Source: Proteiniphilum sp. X52 (GTDB lineage: Bacteria; Bacteroidota; Bacteroidia; Bacteroidales; Dysgonomonadaceae). Taken from it: a DNA stretch of 64,000 nucleotides. The DNA lies in assembly GCF_003712195.1 (NCBI RefSeq), contig NZ_RDSD01000022.1:1-64000 (forward strand). The letters run 5' to 3'. Below the pieces are notes generated by a model. The model was not told the DNA's origin. It did not search any database and worked only from the letters and a program-made list of their open reading frames with translations. Numbering within the stretch: position 1 is the stretch's first letter; each line of letters opens with the position of its first letter. Both the position numbers and the translations under genes were made by a program. Below are positions 37,380 to 47,091 of the stretch, in pieces.

Positions 37380-39275
37380 ATGAAAGAAACAATCTTATTC
37401 AAACTTATTTTCGGCTTTATATTGTTCTCTCTATGGTCGTGCGGCGAACAAAAAAACAGGGAGGTCATCGAAGATAAGATCTATCCGCTACCGGCGGGGG
37501 CCGCCAAACTGGATGGTTTTTTTGAAGAGTACATCCAAAACTCGATTGAACACTGGAACAAAGGCGATCTACCTTATGACCGGTTTGTCGACTTCTTCAG
37601 GGATGGCCGACCTCAGTTTGCATTGGGAGAGATGTGGGGAAAAGCTGTCCGTTCAGGCAGTATGTTTTACCGTTACACAAAGGATCCTGAACTAAAGCAA
37701 ATCATGGATGAAACCGTGAGAGATTTACTCACTACCCAACGGGAAAACGGAAGCATCAGTTGCGTCGATACATATAAACAGCCGGAAGAGAGCGATTTGT
37801 GGGAACGCAAATATGTGATGTTGGGACTGCAGGAGTATTATGAGTGGGTTAATCCTGATCCCAAAGTACTGGATGCCCTGATAAAACAGGCTGATAATAT
37901 TATCTCAATCATCGGTTCCGCTCCCAAAACCGAGATCATTGATGTGGGATGGAGCGCCACCAATATAGGCCACGAACCTTGTCATATTGAGTCCAGTACA
38001 CTGCTGGAACCCTTTATGAGACTCTACAAATGGACCGGAGAACAGCGTTATCTTGATTTTGCAACCTATATCATTGAAGCCGGCGGAACCAAACACTACA
38101 ATGTTTTCGAAAATGCCCTGAATAATGTGGATCCTTACCAAATGGCAGGACATTATCCCAAAGCGTATGAAATGATGTCGCTCTTTGAAGGTTTGGTTGA
38201 ATATTACAGGGTTACGGGAGATCCAAAATATAAAAAAATGTTGATAAACATGTTTAATAATATCAGTACCAAAGAGATCACTATCATTGGGAATGGCGGA
38301 TCAGACCAACCTTATCATCCGTATGTGTACGGGGAAGCATGGGGAAATACGGCATTGGAACAAACCAATCCGGACATTACCCGTATGATGGAAACCTGCG
38401 TGGGAGTTACCTGGATGAAATTGTGCAGTCAATTACTACGCCTGACGGGAGATCCTTCCATTGCTGACTATATAGAGCAATATGCCTATAACGGACTGAT
38501 TGGCGCCATGAAGCCGACGGGAAACGGGTTCAGCTATGTGAACCTGCTTAACGGCACAAAGGTAAATGATCACGGATGGGGTTGGCACTTCGACGATCTG
38601 CATGTGACCTGTTGTAACCTGAACGGCCCGATGGGACTGGCATATATCCCTTATGTGGCAGTCATGAATTCGGACAACGGCCCGGTAGTCAATCTCTATA
38701 ATCAGGGAGATTTTAAATTCGAAACACCTCGGAAACGCTCAGGCACAATCGCCATAGAGACAGACTATCCTGTCTCGGGAAATGTACAATTCAATCTCAT
38801 CCTGGAGAAGGCTGAAGCCTTTACTATCCGATTCAGGATTCCCAAATGGAGTGAAAGGACACAGCTAAGGGTCAATAATGAAAAGATAGAAGCCACTTCC
38901 GGCACTTATACGGAAATTAACCGGAAATGGAAACCAGGGGACAAGATTACTCTTACGTTGGATATGAGATGCAGGGTTCTGGACGCTCCCCGCGGAAGCA
39001 ATCGTGCAGGTGATAATTTTCAGGCCGTGGTCTATGGACCGATTGTCCTGGCAAGAGACGAAAATATGGATAGCAATTATTATGAACCGATAAGACTTCA
39101 GGCTAAAAACGGGTATATAAAAACCAGACAGGTAGATTCCATCAAGAACAATATCAAACTTCAGTTCTCCGTGCCTGTGGGGGAACGAGAATATATTACG
39201 ATGATTGATTATGCATCGGTTGATAACTGGAATAATGGGATGCATGTGTGCACCTGGCTCCCGGTAAAGGAATAA
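37380..39275 (+). CDS. GH127-type (DUF1680) beta-L-arabinofuranosidase-like lipoprotein
   Basis: From the ATG at 37380 the protein has 631 residues and a lipobox (LWSC, Cys21). I reject the ATG at 37320 because its codons lie in a conserved leader element. The barrel (about 60-440) carries METCVGVTWMK with Glu338 and Cys340, and VTCCNLNGPMG with Cys411-Cys412. These correspond to the Glu-Cys-Cys-Cys zinc site of GH127, in which one cysteine is the nucleophile. The C-terminal beta domain includes FRIPKWSE and VVYGPIVLARDEN. GH127/DUF1680 members act on beta-L-arabinofuranosides, but related subfamilies have other substrates. It lies between two GH99-like paralogues and is only 12 bases before the second. 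A second GH127-type enzyme is at 61776-63647. Confidence 0.88.
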   Translation: MKETILFKLIFGFILFSLWSCGEQKNREVIEDKIYPLPAGAAKLDGFFEEYIQNSIEHWNKGDLPYDRFVDFFRDGRPQFALGEMWGKAVRSGSMFYRYTKDPELKQIMDETVRDLLTTQRENGSISCVDTYKQPEESDLWERKYVMLGLQEYYEWVNPDPKVLDALIKQADNIISIIGSAPKTEIIDVGWSATNIGHEPCHIESSTLLEPFMRLYKWTGEQRYLDFATYIIEAGGTKHYNVFENALNNVDPYQMAGHYPKAYEMMSLFEGLVEYYRVTGDPKYKKMLINMFNNISTKEITIIGNGGSDQPYHPYVYGEAWGNTALEQTNPDITRMMETCVGVTWMKLCSQLLRLTGDPSIADYIEQYAYNGLIGAMKPTGNGFSYVNLLNGTKVNDHGWGWHFDDLHVTCCNLNGPMGLAYIPYVAVMNSDNGPVVNLYNQGDFKFETPRKRSGTIAIETDYPVSGNVQFNLILEKAEAFTIRFRIPKWSERTQLRVNNEKIEATSGTYTEINRKWKPGDKITLTLDMRCRVLDAPRGSNRAGDNFQAVVYGPIVLARDENMDSNYYEPIRLQAKNGYIKTRQVDSIKNNIKLQFSVPVGEREYITMIDYASVDNWNNGMHVCTWLPVKE

Positions 39276-39287
39276 ATTTTTATAATT

Positions 39288-41093
39288 ATGTTACGTACAA
39301 TACAAAAAAATCTGATTTTTATCTCCCTGTTATTCTTCTCGGGCCAGTTGCTTACAGCGCAAGTGGTAGACAGTGACCAATGGTCGGCCACCGACGCGCT
39401 GGGAAGAAAAGTCGGGGAATATCCCGATGCCGGAGATAAAAGGGACAAATATGTGGCAATGTTTTACTGGACCTGGCACCAGGGAAAGGACGACACCACA
39501 ACAACAGTCAAAAACATAACGGAAATCGTCAGAAAGCATCCCGAAGCCATGAAAGATTACCATCATCCGGCATGGGGTAAAGCCAAACCGGGATTCTTCT
39601 TTTGGGAACAACCCTTGTTGGGTTATTACAAAACAACCGACCCATGGGTATTGAGAAAACACGCGGAGATGCTGGCTGACGCAAAAGTGGATGTAGTCTT
39701 TTTCGACTGTACAAATGGAAGCCTTACCTGGATTGAATCGTATGAAGCGCTGATGAAGACCTGGGATCAGGCACAGAAAGATGGAGTAAAGGTTCCAAAG
39801 ATCGCATTCATGCTTCCCTTTGGCTATTCCAATTATTCATTGACATCATTAAGACAATTATACAGGGATGTCTACAAACCGGGAAGATACAAAAATCTCT
39901 GGTTTAACTGGAAAGGAAAACCGGGAATTATGGCTTATCCTGACAACCTGACCGATTCGCCCGAAGACCGCGAGATCGCGGAATTTTTCACTTTCCGACC
40001 CGGACAACCTGATTATGTGGATGGTCCTCAGAGAACGGATCAGTGGGCATGGCTCGAAAACTATCCTCAACATGGATATATACCCGATCAAAAAGGCGGT
40101 TTTGAACAAATATCTGTGGGAGTAGCCCAAAATGCCGCACCTGAGACCAACGGACATTGCAGCGCTTTCAATCTCCCGGGATCGCAAGGCCGTGATTTCT
40201 CTCAACGGAACGGCTTCGACCCCAGAGTGGATGGCTACCTCTATGGCTGGAATTTTCAGGAGCAGTGGGATCGCGCCTTTGAAGTGGATCCCGAACTGGT
40301 GTTTGTCACAGGATGGAATGAGTTTATCGCAGGACAATGGCTTCCGCAACACGGATGGACCGGAGATCCTTTCTCGTTCGTCGACCAGTTCGACTGGAAA
40401 AGAAGCAGGGACATTGAACCCAATAAAGGATGGGGGGATAAGGGCGATGTATATTACCTCCAACTGGTGGATAACGTAAGGAAATTCAAAGGAATGACAC
40501 CTCCGGCAAAGGTATCAGCTCCCAAAACCATCAAGATGGGAAGATCCGATCAGTGGGAAAATGTAACACCCGACTATAACCACTACAAGGGCAATACTTT
40601 TCACCGCGACCATGCGGGCAGGAACAATACCTACTATACCAACAATACAGGGCGGAACGATATTGTCAAAGCCAAAGTGGCCAGGGACGATCAATTCATC
40701 TATTTCTATGTGGAAAGCGCCGAAAAGCTTACCTCACGAAAAGACCCGAACTGGATGCTCCTCTTTATCGATATCGACAGGGATAAATCAACAGGATGGA
40801 ATGGATACGATTATATTATAAACCGTGAGAGTCCCACGGCCAAAAAAGTGATGGTCGAAAAAAATATCGGAAACCGATGGGAATGGGAAGAAGTGAAAAA
40901 AACATCCTATGTAGTGAAAAATAACACCCTGGAAATAAAGATCGACAGAAAAACGCTCAACCTGAATGGGAAACCGCTTAATTTTGAGTTCAAATGGAAT
41001 GACAATATGCAGGAAAACGGAAACATCATGGATTTCTATGTCAACGGTGATACCGCACCGGGAGGTCGCTTCAACTTCGTTTATGCCGAGTAA
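39288..41093 (+). CDS. GH99-like secreted protein with C-terminal CBM9-like domain (paralogue 2)
   Basis: This 601-residue protein resembles paralogue 1 throughout. It has a cleavable signal peptide (IFISLLFFSGQLLTAQ) instead of a lipobox, so it is probably periplasmic or released. The barrel motifs are MFYWTWHQG, YHHPAWG, VDVVFFDCTNG, KPGIMAYPDN and FVTGWNEFIAG. Glu345 is kept; Ala stands where WbsX/GH99 proteins have the second Glu. The C-terminal CBM9-like domain (about 410-601) ends DTAPGGRFNFVYAE. It is co-transcribed with the GH127 gene upstream. Compared with paralogue 1 the active-site Trp of NEW is Phe, which hints at altered specificity. Confidence 0.75.
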   Translation: MLRTIQKNLIFISLLFFSGQLLTAQVVDSDQWSATDALGRKVGEYPDAGDKRDKYVAMFYWTWHQGKDDTTTTVKNITEIVRKHPEAMKDYHHPAWGKAKPGFFFWEQPLLGYYKTTDPWVLRKHAEMLADAKVDVVFFDCTNGSLTWIESYEALMKTWDQAQKDGVKVPKIAFMLPFGYSNYSLTSLRQLYRDVYKPGRYKNLWFNWKGKPGIMAYPDNLTDSPEDREIAEFFTFRPGQPDYVDGPQRTDQWAWLENYPQHGYIPDQKGGFEQISVGVAQNAAPETNGHCSAFNLPGSQGRDFSQRNGFDPRVDGYLYGWNFQEQWDRAFEVDPELVFVTGWNEFIAGQWLPQHGWTGDPFSFVDQFDWKRSRDIEPNKGWGDKGDVYYLQLVDNVRKFKGMTPPAKVSAPKTIKMGRSDQWENVTPDYNHYKGNTFHRDHAGRNNTYYTNNTGRNDIVKAKVARDDQFIYFYVESAEKLTSRKDPNWMLLFIDIDRDKSTGWNGYDYIINRESPTAKKVMVEKNIGNRWEWEEVKKTSYVVKNNTLEIKIDRKTLNLNGKPLNFEFKWNDNMQENGNIMDFYVNGDTAPGGRFNFVYAE

Positions 41094-41465
41094 AAATTAA
41101 TGATGGAATCTTAAATAACTGTTTCAATGACTGATTATTCATACGATATAATTAAATAATTAATGAAAAAGATATGAGACGAAAAAAGAGACCTAATTCA
41201 TTCGCACTTTCAAAGAGCAGCCTTCGTAATTCATCAACAGACAACTCAAACATACGCAAAAAGTGGAGTGTTTATATCATTATTTAAAGGTGTAAAAAGT
41301 TAAAAACTATTACTTTTGAATTTTTTCTGTTTATTGCTTTGCTTTATAGTATTGCCAACACCATAAAAATAGTCGATAAGGACTCTTATCTGTTTTTTAT
41401 GTCAAACTAAATTATACAGCAAAACAATATTAATCAGTCAGTTAAGTAGCGCACAAGTATTGTCA

Positions 41466-41524
41466 TATGAAACAAGCATGATAATCATTATCACACAAGA
41501 TCATGAACAAAGCGAGTTCCATAT
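41466..41524 (+). repeat. Dispersed repeat family B, copy 3
   Basis: TATGAAACAAGCATGATAAT, TCACACAAGA and AGCGAGTTCCATAT occur in the same order as in the copy at 865-925. The middle of this copy contains the palindrome at 41479-41493. Confidence 0.65.
41479..41493. promoter_or_regulatory. Fur-like 7-1-7 palindrome inside repeat B
   Basis: TGATAATCATTATCA is an exact match to the 7-1-7 inverted repeat recognised by Fur-type iron regulators in many bacteria. The other two repeat B copies have degenerate versions in the right half, so the match may have arisen by chance. It lies 174 bases upstream of the GH106 start codon. Confidence 0.3.
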
Positions 41525-41579
41525 ACCGACAAGAAGAAATATAATAATGCTCAACGCTTTCTCTCGCTGGCACCGATGA

Positions 41580-41648
41580 ATGGATTGGTACCTAAAGGGT
41601 GATACGGCTCCCGGAGGACGTTTTAACTTTGTATATACAAGCAAATGA
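41580..41648 (+). pseudogene. Last 22 codons of a fifth GH99-like/CBM9-like paralogue
   Basis: The frame reads MDWYLKGDTAPGGRFNFVY and ends TSK plus stop. This is almost the same as the ends of the intact paralogues (DFYVNGDTAPGGRFNFVY, DWYINGDVAPEGRFNYIY). Nothing else of the gene survives upstream. It records a former additional copy that was deleted, with repeat B immediately beside the break. Confidence 0.75.
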
Positions 41649-41666
41649 TATCAAAATAACAGAATA

Positions 41667-44600
41667 ATGAAAAACAGAATACACTTTCTATTGATAACGA
41701 TTCTTATCATCGGCCTTTCTTGTTCTCGATCGTCAAATGACACTTCGAAACAGCTTTCCGATGCTTTAGAAAGCAGATTCATCACCCCACCCGACTCTAT
41801 TCAAACAAGCGTCTATTGGTACTGGATTTCCGATAACATCTCCAAAGAAGGAGCGGTAAAAGACCTCCACGCCATGAAAGAGGCTGGGATCAACCGTGCG
41901 TTTATCGGGAACATCGGCATACGCGACCTCCCTTACGGTAAAGTAAAAATGTTCAGTGATGAGTGGTGGGAAATTTTGCATCTGGCCTTGAAGACAGCCG
42001 CAGAGTTGGACATTGAGATAGGTATTTTCAATTCTCCAGGCTGGAGTCAATCCGGCGGCCCATGGATCAAACCCGAAGAGTCCATGAGGTACCTCGCCTC
42101 TTCGGAGATTACCGTGAAAGGTCCCCGGAAAATGGAGCAATCCCTGGAACAACCCACAGAATCATTCCAAGACGTGAAAGTGATTGCTTTTCCTTCCGCA
42201 GGAAATGGCAACATGGTGCTAAGCCCTCAAAACGCGTCCATACAATCCACTCCTTCCGTCGCGGGGCTCTCGAAGATCACCGATGGAGATAACACCACCG
42301 GCATCTCTTTTCCAGGTAGTGGGGAATTCCAAATCATGTTTAAAGCGGAATCCCCTTTTACCGCGAGAAACCTGACGGTTCAGATTACCGAGGCACCCCT
42401 TCATGCAGGAGCATTGCTGGAAGCAATGCAGGAAGATGGCGCGTTCAAACTTGTCTCAAAGTTCGAGATTAACCGTTCTAACACGGCTTTGAACGTGGGT
42501 TTTGATCCCTATGCACCGGTAGCTATCTCATTCCCGGAGGTAACAGCCACCGAATTCCGATTGACGCTCAACAATGTACATCCACGGGCCGGCCTGGCAG
42601 AAGTTCAATTAAGCGCCATTCCGCGGGTGGAAAGGTACAGTGAAAAAACGTTGGCGAAAATGCATCCCACTCCTCTACCCTATTGGGATGCCTATTTATG
42701 GCCATCACAACCGGAAACAGGCGACGAAAACTTGATCATCCGTGGCGATGAAATTCTCGACATCACACAATATTTATCTGCCGAAGGTGTCTTAACATGG
42801 GATGTTCCCGAAGGGGAATGGACCATTCTGCGTATGGGAATGACCCCCACACAGGTAACCAATAGTCCCGCTTCACCCGAAGCAACCGGACTGGAAGTCG
42901 ATAAAATGAGTAAAAAGTGGGTGGCGGAGCACTTTGACCGGTTCATCGGGGAGATATTGAGAAGAATACCCGAAGCAGACCGGAAAACTTTTAAAGTCGT
43001 GGTGCAAGACAGCTATGAGACAGGGGGACAAAACTTCACAGACGACTTCCTGGCAGAATTCAAAGAGAGGTACGGCTATGATCCTCTTCCCTATTTGCCG
43101 GTTTACAGGGGATATGTTGTGAACAGCCAATTGGAATCCGACCGGTTTTTATGGGATTTAAGGAGAATGATAGCAGACAAAGTGGCGTATGATTACGTAG
43201 GCGGACTGAGAGATACAAGTCATCAACATGGGTTGACCACCTGGCTGGAAAACTACGGCCATTGGGGATTCCCCGGAGAATTCCTGATGTACGGCGGACA
43301 GTCCGACGAAATCGGAGGAGAATTCTGGAGCCAGGGAGAACTGGGTGACATTGAAAACCGGGCCGCCACCTCCGCCGGGCATATCTACGGAAAAACAAAA
43401 ATCTCCGCCGAGTCCAACACATCGGGCGGCCCCGCTTATTCACGCCATCCGGCGATGATGAAACAACGGACCGACCGCTTCTTTGCCGAAGGGATCAACA
43501 ATACCCTGCTGCATGTCTATATCATGCAACCTTATGAGGATAAGAATCCGGGAGTGAACGCGTGGTTCGGGAATGAATTTGACCGGAAGAACACCTGGTT
43601 TCCCCAACTGGATCTGTTCACACAATACCTGAAAAGAACCAATTTCATGTTGCAGCAAGGACTCAATGTGGCCGATGTGGCCTATTTTATCGGGGAAGAT
43701 GCTCCCAAAATGACAGGGATTGCGGATCCTCCCCTTCCGACAGGCTATCAGTTCGATTATATGAATGCCGAAGTAATCATAAGGGAGATGACCGTGAAAG
43801 ATGGATTGCTTACCCTCCCTCACGGGACTCAGTACAGGGTATTGGTTCTCCCAAAACAAAGGACCATGCGTCCGGAGCTATTGGCCAAGATCAAAGAGCT
43901 GGTGTATGACGGGGCCCTGGTACTCGGCCCGGCACCCCAGCGTTCACCAAGCCTCCAAAATCAACCGGAAGCGGACAAACAGGTTCGTGAGATGGCCGAT
44001 GAACTCTGGGATGAAGTGGATGGAATAAACGTGAAAAACAGAAAATACGGAAAAGGACAGATCATGAGCGGACTTACCCTGGAAGAGGTATTTGAACTCA
44101 TCCAACTCCCCCCCGATTGCAGATTACCCGAAGACCATTCCATTCATTACGGCCACAGGTCGATGGGAGGCATCGATATTTACTTTGTCTCTAACCAGAC
44201 AGGCGAGGAAAAAGTGGTTTATCCTGAATTCAGGGTAACGGGGAAACAACCTGAATTATGGGATGCAACCTCCGGATCGATCCGTATTCTTCCGGCTTTT
44301 GAAATAAAGGAACGGACAACTTCCGTACCCATCAAGCTGGCTGCCTATGAAAGCGTTTTTATTGTATTCAGGCACAAAGCTCGAAACAGCAACTCGACGG
44401 ATATTCTGGATAATTACCCCATACCCGAAGTCATTGAGGAGTTGAAAGGACCATGGAACGTCAGCTTTGATCCCGCATTCAGAGGTCCTGCCGAACCGGT
44501 GGTCTTTGAAACGCTTCATGACTGGACTACCTCCCCGGATGAATCTATCAGATACTACTCGGGCACAGCACATTACAGGATCCACTTCTCCGCTCCGGAA

Positions 44601-44915
44601 GTAAAAGAGAATGAGACTGTCGAGATCGATCTGGGTAATCTCACCGCAATGGCAAAAGTGAGTGTAAATGGCACTTATGCAGGCGGACTTTGGACATATC
44701 CCTACAAACTCGATATCTCTGATTTTGTAAAACCGGGAGAGAATGAACTGGTGATCGAGGTGGTCAACAACTGGATGAATCGCCTCATCGGGGATCAAAA
44801 CCTCCCTGAAGGGCAAAGAGAGACATGGTGTTTTGTAAATCCGTATAATGCGCAGAGTCCGTTGCAACCCTCCGGTCTGTTCGGACCTGTAACCATTCAG
44901 TCTGTAAAATATTAG
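41667..44915 (+). CDS. GH106-type alpha-L-rhamnosidase, lipoprotein (second copy)
   Basis: This 1082-residue lipoprotein (IIGLSC, Cys19) has the same layout as the enzyme at 20510-23512. The start block is SVYWYWISDNISKEGAVKDL, with GWSQSGGPWIKPEESM, VVQDSYETGGQNF and ISAESNTSGGPAYSRHPAMM in the catalytic part. The C-terminal beta-sandwich has LKGPWNVSFDPAFRGP. It is about 80 residues longer, mainly through an extra N-terminal beta-rich insertion (about 180-320) that may bind the substrate. It should remove alpha-L-rhamnose in another linkage or context than the first copy. A GH99-like paralogue follows after 83 bases. Confidence 0.86.
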   Translation: MKNRIHFLLITILIIGLSCSRSSNDTSKQLSDALESRFITPPDSIQTSVYWYWISDNISKEGAVKDLHAMKEAGINRAFIGNIGIRDLPYGKVKMFSDEWWEILHLALKTAAELDIEIGIFNSPGWSQSGGPWIKPEESMRYLASSEITVKGPRKMEQSLEQPTESFQDVKVIAFPSAGNGNMVLSPQNASIQSTPSVAGLSKITDGDNTTGISFPGSGEFQIMFKAESPFTARNLTVQITEAPLHAGALLEAMQEDGAFKLVSKFEINRSNTALNVGFDPYAPVAISFPEVTATEFRLTLNNVHPRAGLAEVQLSAIPRVERYSEKTLAKMHPTPLPYWDAYLWPSQPETGDENLIIRGDEILDITQYLSAEGVLTWDVPEGEWTILRMGMTPTQVTNSPASPEATGLEVDKMSKKWVAEHFDRFIGEILRRIPEADRKTFKVVVQDSYETGGQNFTDDFLAEFKERYGYDPLPYLPVYRGYVVNSQLESDRFLWDLRRMIADKVAYDYVGGLRDTSHQHGLTTWLENYGHWGFPGEFLMYGGQSDEIGGEFWSQGELGDIENRAATSAGHIYGKTKISAESNTSGGPAYSRHPAMMKQRTDRFFAEGINNTLLHVYIMQPYEDKNPGVNAWFGNEFDRKNTWFPQLDLFTQYLKRTNFMLQQGLNVADVAYFIGEDAPKMTGIADPPLPTGYQFDYMNAEVIIREMTVKDGLLTLPHGTQYRVLVLPKQRTMRPELLAKIKELVYDGALVLGPAPQRSPSLQNQPEADKQVREMADELWDEVDGINVKNRKYGKGQIMSGLTLEEVFELIQLPPDCRLPEDHSIHYGHRSMGGIDIYFVSNQTGEEKVVYPEFRVTGKQPELWDATSGSIRILPAFEIKERTTSVPIKLAAYESVFIVFRHKARNSNSTDILDNYPIPEVIEELKGPWNVSFDPAFRGPAEPVVFETLHDWTTSPDESIRYYSGTAHYRIHFSAPEVKENETVEIDLGNLTAMAKVSVNGTYAGGLWTYPYKLDISDFVKPGENELVIEVVNNWMNRLIGDQNLPEGQRETWCFVNPYNAQSPLQPSGLFGPVTIQSVKY

Positions 44916-44998
44916 TCCAGGAGTGTGAGGCCATTAAACAAGGGTCGCGCGGACTTGGTTCTTTAGCGCTTATAGACCAAGAATAAAAGTATAATTGT

Positions 44999-47029
44999 AT
45001 GCAAACAGGTAAGTTTATCACTATGCTGCTCCCGCTTCAAGTAATTCTCCTATCATGTGGAGTTTCACCAGAGAACAGGGATGGCTCCTCGGAAGAGAGT
45101 TACTACAGAGACCTCTTTTCCGACACATGGGTAGCCACCGATGCTATTGGGCGGGAGATGCCCGGCCATCAGGAAGTAGGCGATGTAAAAAAAGATCAAA
45201 GAAGGGTGGTCGGTATCTTTTACATAACCTGGCATACCCAAGGACTGGCAAACCTGGAACAGCCCTATAATGCGGATGTAACCAAGATACTGGAGAAAGA
45301 CCCTTCCGCACGATTCAAAGCAGACCACCCGCTATGGTACACCAACTCCTATCATTGGGGGGAACCGGAAATGGGCTACTTCCTGAGTCAGGATAATTAT
45401 GTGATCCGCAAGGATATGTCGATGCTCGCAGACGCCGGAGTGGACGTACTGATTATGGATGTGACAAACGCGGTCAGATACTGGGATGAGTGGGATGTCA
45501 CTTTCGGTATCATGCAGGAGATGAAAAAGGAGGGTAACAAAGTACCACAATTTGCGTTCTGGTCCTTTAACGGTCCGTCCATCACCGTAGTGCAAGACCT
45601 CTACGACAGGATTTACAAAGAGGGAAAGTACAGTGATCTCTGGTTTTACTGGGACGGCAAGCCCCTCCTGCTCTACAACGGATCACCGTCGCTCGACGCG
45701 AACAGGTCAGGGATCCGGCACCCTAATCCCCATTATGATCCTGCCGCAGCCACCGATCCCGACCATCCTCATTATCAGGATCCTGATTATGCGGAGGAGT
45801 TTTATCAGGATTACACCAATGAAGTGAAAGAGTTTTTCACCCTGCGGACAATGTGGTGGGGATACTATGAATGGGGCGGGAAACGTTTTATCGGTACTGA
45901 AGACAACTGGAGTTTCGGTTACAGTATGGCGGATCAGCGTATAAAGAGTCTTCCCCCCGAACAACTTCTCTCATTGCATAACGGCAAAAGGGAACAGGCG
46001 GCAGTCACCACAGCACAGCATCCCGTCACCATGACCGATGAAAATATGGGAGTAGGAAAATCATGGTCCAGAGAGTTTGGCCAGCCTGAACTCAATGAAC
46101 AGGACATGCCCAAATCGGCTTATGTCCCATGGTTAGGGAAAGAGGTTGAAAACCCGACAGATTACGGCATCTATTTTCAGGAAAGATGGGATGAAGCACT
46201 TGAAGCCAATCCCGAATTTCTCTATATCAACGACTGGAACGAATGGACTGCCGGAAAATATCAACCCGATGGCGGAGGGACCATTCCCTGGCTGGGCAGA
46301 GACAACCCCTTCTTTTTTGTAGACCAGTACAATGCCGAATTTAACCGTGGCATTCAACCGATGAAAGGAGGTTATACCGATAACTACTACATGCAAATGG
46401 CACAGAATATCAGGAGGTATAAGGGTGTACGTCCTATCCCTGAACAAACAGGATATGATAAGATCGTGATCGATGGGAATTTCAGTGACTGGAAAAAGAT
46501 CAGGAATGAATTCAGGGATACCAGGGGGGATACTTATCACAGAGATGCCATAGGTTATGCCGGGATCAGGTATGTCAACAACTCGGGCAGGAATGATATT
46601 ATTACCGCCAAGGCCGCAGTTGGAAAAGAGGATATCTACTTCTACGTGGAAACGGCGGAACCTCTCTCTCCACATACCGATAAGAACTGGATGCTTTTAC
46701 TGATAGATGCGGACAACGACTCCAATACGGGATGGTATGGCTATGATTATCTGGTTAACCGAAACGTGAAGGGTGAAAATAGGACAACACTGATGAATTA
46801 TGACGGTCAACAGTGGGTCGAAGTCGGCGACCTCACTTACCACTACACAGGTAACCAAATGGAGATGGAGATTCCCCGCCGCCTGTTGAATATCAGTCAG
46901 GATCAATTTGTAATTGATTTTAAATGGAGTGATAATCCGGCGGAACTGGCAGATCCTATCTCTTTCTGCCTGAACGGGGATACCGCGCCTAACAGAAGAT
47001 TCAATTACCGGTTGATATGGAAAAAATAA
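44999..47029 (+). CDS. GH99-like secreted protein with C-terminal CBM9-like domain (paralogue 3)
   Basis: At 676 residues this is the longest paralogue. The lipobox is ILLSC (Cys20). Barrel motifs are GIFYITWHTQG, YHWGEPEMGYF, GVDVLIMDVTNA, YWDGKPLLLYNGSP and YINDWNEWTAG (Glu415). An insertion of about 70 residues after the LLLYNGSP strand is rich in Asp, His and Pro (PNPHYDPAAATDPDHPHYQD) and is absent from the other copies; it may be a metal or substrate loop. The CBM9-like domain (about 490-676) includes VIDGNFSDWKKI and WMLLLIDADNDSNTGWYG. The second Glu of the NEWxEG motif is Ala as in all four copies. Confidence 0.75.
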   Translation: MQTGKFITMLLPLQVILLSCGVSPENRDGSSEESYYRDLFSDTWVATDAIGREMPGHQEVGDVKKDQRRVVGIFYITWHTQGLANLEQPYNADVTKILEKDPSARFKADHPLWYTNSYHWGEPEMGYFLSQDNYVIRKDMSMLADAGVDVLIMDVTNAVRYWDEWDVTFGIMQEMKKEGNKVPQFAFWSFNGPSITVVQDLYDRIYKEGKYSDLWFYWDGKPLLLYNGSPSLDANRSGIRHPNPHYDPAAATDPDHPHYQDPDYAEEFYQDYTNEVKEFFTLRTMWWGYYEWGGKRFIGTEDNWSFGYSMADQRIKSLPPEQLLSLHNGKREQAAVTTAQHPVTMTDENMGVGKSWSREFGQPELNEQDMPKSAYVPWLGKEVENPTDYGIYFQERWDEALEANPEFLYINDWNEWTAGKYQPDGGGTIPWLGRDNPFFFVDQYNAEFNRGIQPMKGGYTDNYYMQMAQNIRRYKGVRPIPEQTGYDKIVIDGNFSDWKKIRNEFRDTRGDTYHRDAIGYAGIRYVNNSGRNDIITAKAAVGKEDIYFYVETAEPLSPHTDKNWMLLLIDADNDSNTGWYGYDYLVNRNVKGENRTTLMNYDGQQWVEVGDLTYHYTGNQMEMEIPRRLLNISQDQFVIDFKWSDNPAELADPISFCLNGDTAPNRRFNYRLIWKK

Positions 47030-47091
47030 AATAATCATATAAAACTCATAAGATACAAGTTCACACAAGGCTATGATTAAAATATCTTGTG

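Larger units (their letters stand above)
41094..41579. other. Non-coding gap with repeat B and sequence relics
   Basis: Between paralogue 2 and the second GH106 gene there is no intact gene. The gap holds repeat family B copy 3 (41466-41524) with a perfect 7-1-7 palindrome. A 20-base stretch (41258-41277) is identical to the start of the mature GH20 coding region (15271-15290), probably a relic of a duplicated GH20 segment. At its right end lies the tail of a fifth GH99-like copy. Confidence 0.55.

Noticed and set aside
41174-41287. Small open frame of 37 codons starting MRRKKRPNSF
   Set aside because: It contains the 20-base GH20-like relic and no leader, membrane or GG motif; there is no support for a real gene.
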